Assembly: GCA_013399855.1 (NCBI GenBank)
Contig: VXAY01007404.1
Coordinates: 378,931-442,930, forward strand
Reading direction: 5' to 3'
DNA length: 64,000 bases
Source of the DNA: Oxyruncus cristatus
Lineage: Eukaryota > Chordata > Aves > Passeriformes > Cotingidae
The position numbers and the translations under genes were made by a program. Shown in pieces: positions 60,901-64,000 of the stretch (its first letter is position 1; the number at the start of each line of letters is the position of its first letter). The notes under the pieces were generated by a model, which was not told where the DNA came from, searched no databases, and saw only the letters and a program-made list of their open reading frames with translations.

Positions 60901-63077
60901 TTATTTTTTCTTCTCTGTGAGAGTCAGTTTAATAACCATTATTGTGGTTTTCTACAACAAATCAGTAGAAAAGGCTTGTGTTGAGACGGATGTGTTTCTT
61001 ATGCATTAGAGAAGGGAAACCTTGACTCTCTGTGTACTGGGGGTGAAAGGAGAGTTATTTCTACCCTTGGAAAGGTGACCTGCCCCAGAATATCTCAGCT
61101 GAGATTTGCTGCCCTGGCTTTGTACGAACCTTTACCTTTACATGCACAATAATCCTGGTTATCCACCCTGGTGAATAAGAAACATGTTTCTGCACATGAA
61201 AGCTTATAGCTGGGGTTTGCTCTGAGAGTACCAATTCACTCTGAGTGCATAATGGAGGAGAGGGGGAATACAAAAGGAAAACACTTAGACATGCGTCTAG
61301 TAATAAACAATTATATCCTTATATGCCTGTAAACATCTTATGATTCCATGTCTCAGTAAACTCTGAAGTACAGTGTTCTATTAAGAATGAGTAAGAAATC
61401 AATGAATTGATGTAAATGTTAATTTAAAATAATTTTATTTTAATACATCAAATGCATTCCTTTCAATCCCTGCATTTTAGTGTTATCATCTGAGTGTGAT
61501 TCATGAGTTGAGTTGTATTTCTGCTTCACTAGTTGTAATAACTACTCAGGTTCGGAATTTTAGTTTTAGATATTGAGAGACAGGCTATTTCATTTTACAT
61601 CCAAGTTACACTTTCTTCTTACTGTCTTCAGATATGAAGGTGTAAAGCTATAAAAATAGAAAGTACTTTTCACAGGTCATTTGATTTAGCTTCAGAGAAA
61701 AGAGTGTTGTGATATCGATCATGTAAGGATCTCTTCCTCTGCTCCAACCAGACCAGTTTAACATTAATTACAGAGCATTTAAAAGTCATCTGTTTAAAGG
61801 GGAATAGCCGAGAGGAAGGCCAGATGAAAGAACTTAATAAAGTGCTATCTCAGTTGACATGTATTTTGAACAGCAAAGTGTATTATCAACCTTGAATATG
61901 ATTCACGCTCTGTCAGCATGCTCAGGAAGTGGTAGGTTCTTTTGCAGAAAAGGTGAAATGAATGCTACTTTGAATCTGAAATAAATATATAAAACAAGTA
62001 TCCTAAAACATAAGGAAGTTGTCACTGTCAAAAGTCATGAAGTGATTTAGTGTAAAGGAGACTCTAAATAGTTTTGCTCCTTTCTCAGGACTCACTGATA
62101 TTAATTATCTGTAGGAATCTGTATATTCTTATGAAACAATAAAGACAAGGAATATTGACTCTGAAACAAATAGTTTCATTAAGTAAATGCCTCTAGATAA
62201 AAATACACTCTGTGAAATACAGCTCTCTTAAAGCCCTATATATGCTTGTGCTGCCACTGATCCTAAACTGTGGTTATGTGAATACTTTCAAAGAGGTAAA
62301 GTATAGGTCAGTAAACAAATACAGCATAGCCACTATGTTAAGATGGTTTTTTTAGTTAGATTATGCTGACGATTAAGGACTTAGGGTTTTCTTTTAGATG
62401 CCACCTGAAACTAAAATTTTTGTTGCTATAAACAAGCTATGCTACAGCTTGTACCAAATAAAATGTGAACTCCCTAACTTGGTAACTGTTTTACTTAGCT
62501 GAAGTCATAGTGCCCTTTTTTAAAAATCCATTAAGTGCTTGCCAAATTCTGAATAAACAATATTCATAGACACTTTTTAATAATTCGGGTGGGCTCATCA
62601 TAGTAACTGCATGTGTTGATAAGGGCCAAATGTAGCCATATATTGGCTTATAAACTGCGGTTAGTAACATGATTCTTTGCACCGGGTGAATGGACAAACA
62701 GATCATATCTGGGTAAATTCAGTTTTGGTCTCTGTATTTGCAAGTGTATGGTCAGCCTGACTTATTCTGGCAAGTAAATATTAGTTTATACTTAACAGTG
62801 AAAGTCTTGATTTATCGTTACTGCTATTGTTTTCATGAGAAAAGAAGCGATGCAGTTTTTGTTGACTAGGTCTCAAATATCAGCTCTGGTAGTTTTTTTA
62901 TGGATTAGCACATAAAATAGTGAATTTACCATAAAATTCCATCAGAACAGGCTTGAATTCATTTTTTTTTTTAGAGATTATATCTCAGTGTATTGAAAGT
63001 AAAACAAAACAAATAAAACAAAAGCCGGTTATAATGATTCAACTTGCAGGTCATACAAGCTGTAATCTCTCCGTAGA
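57995..63077. other. AT-rich non-coding DNA
   Basis: About 5 kb with no recognised gene or transposon. The blocks at about 60660-60890 and 61020-61280 are GC-richer than average, and 61740-61960 has a conserved-looking texture. I cannot identify any of them. Confidence 0.6.
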
Positions 63078-63134
63078 ATCCTAGAGTATCTAGAGTTGGA
63101 AGGAGCATTCAGTAAAACTGCCTGCTCCTCAGGG
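63078..63134 (-). mobile_element. Probable CR1-like 3'-end scrap
   Basis: agaatcctagagtatctaga followed by gttggaaggagcat resembles the minus-strand start of CR1-type tails. The similarity is lost within about 60 bases. It may be a remnant of another avian repeat. Confidence 0.45.
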
Positions 63135-63936
63135 AGCCTACATTTCTCATACAGTGCTATTCTCATACTTAGGGGTCCTACTGAACACAAGACACTTCAT
63201 AAAGAGGACAAACATCCCATTCTGGTCGTTGATAACTGTGGATCATCTCTACATAAAGAGATCTTCATCTTAAAGGAGTGTTTGAAATCCTCTGGATAAC
63301 CAGTAATAAAAAATTTGGTGGTTTTCTTATATATTTTAATTATTAATATATTTTTTATTCTATCAAACTAGTTGATGGGGAAGCATTCACCACTCTCTCA
63401 AGATTTTTTAAAAACGTTTTTGATCTGCTTGATGACTGACGTCCTTCGGTATCAAAGGTTCTGTTGAGAAAACAACATGTTTGGTTGAATATGGTGTCAT
63501 GAGAAAACAGTGGCACATAAAAAGTAATACACAGGAGAGTGAAAACTGCACCATATCCCTATGAAGTAAGACAGTAATACATGTTATTCTCATGAGATCA
63601 CTATTCTTGAAAATTAAAAATAGTTATTGAGGAAATAAAAGAAAGAAAAAATGTTACTATTATTGGCAGAATTAGAAGAGTTACTCCATGATCAATTTTA
63701 GTGTCACTGGAACTCACCGTTTAAATCCTTCAATCCTACTCAATCTCCACTGAGGGCAGTTCTTTCTAATATCAAAGTATGAAAAAATGGATCCTCTCTA
63801 TTTTTAGAGTACCTGTGGTATTCTAAAAGATGTATTTTCAATAGCTTACTTTTTATGTTATAGATCTTGTCAGGAGCCCTCTGTAACCATAATAATCAGT
63901 CAAATAATCTGCATTTTGGAAGAAGAAATGAAAGAA
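63135..63936. other. AT-rich non-coding DNA
   Basis: Nothing recognised. Confidence 0.6.
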
Positions 63937-64000
63937 AAAGGAGGGCCACGAAGATGATCAGAGGGCTGGAGTACCTCTCCTATGAAGACAGGCTGACAGA
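63937..64000 (+). mobile_element. CR1 LINE, start of a copy running off the window
   Basis: From about 63937 the sequence reads as CR1 ORF2 near its C-terminus: RATKMIRGLEYLSYEDRLT. The abrupt start after A/G-rich unique DNA is the usual 5' truncation. The rest lies beyond the window end. Confidence 0.9.

Overview
The window looks like nuclear DNA from a bird. The basis is its repeat content: at least seven copies or fragments of CR1 LINEs (the main avian retrotransposon, also found in other reptiles), a solo LTR of a kind I know from avian endogenous retroviruses, and an RTE-clade LINE insertion. I see no Alu, L1 or other mammalian repeats. The background is AT-rich, with short A/T tracts, microsatellites and two small assembly gaps. 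I found no intact protein-coding gene, no RNA gene, and no operon-like or CRISPR structure. It reads as an intergenic gene desert or the inside of a very large intron.

Layout. Positions 1-13,125 are AT-rich non-coding DNA with a 34-bp tandem duplication (1271), a 13-unit GGATA pentanucleotide array next to an inverted repeat (3676-3769), and a small CR1 tail (10,715). Positions 13,126-15,612 form a transposon cluster. An RTE-type LINE remnant is bounded by a perfect 14-bp target-site duplication, and just downstream a plus-strand CR1 sits inside an older minus-strand CR1. Positions 15,613-31,623 are non-coding, with an assembly gap at 17,306, a weak exon candidate (18,109-18,271), perfect hairpins and AT palindromes. 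A minus-strand CR1 (31,624-31,834) runs into the second gap (31,835). At 32,133 there is a dyad carrying three RUNX-type motifs. A solo LTR lies at 40,700-41,207. At 49,420-49,568 there is a near-perfect 149-bp palindrome, probably a miniature DNA transposon with TA target sites. Positions 55,660-57,994 hold two plus-strand CR1 pieces. The first joins esterase-domain (ORF1) sequence directly to reverse-transcriptase (ORF2) sequence. Another CR1 starts at 63,937 and leaves the window.

No genes work together here. Every protein-like reading frame I could recognise belongs to a broken retrotransposon. The items most worth a second look are the RTE insertion with its GC-rich 5' segment, the palindromic MITE-like element, the nested CR1s, the RUNX-motif dyad and a few conserved-looking non-coding blocks. 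I found nothing that supports a new biological system.
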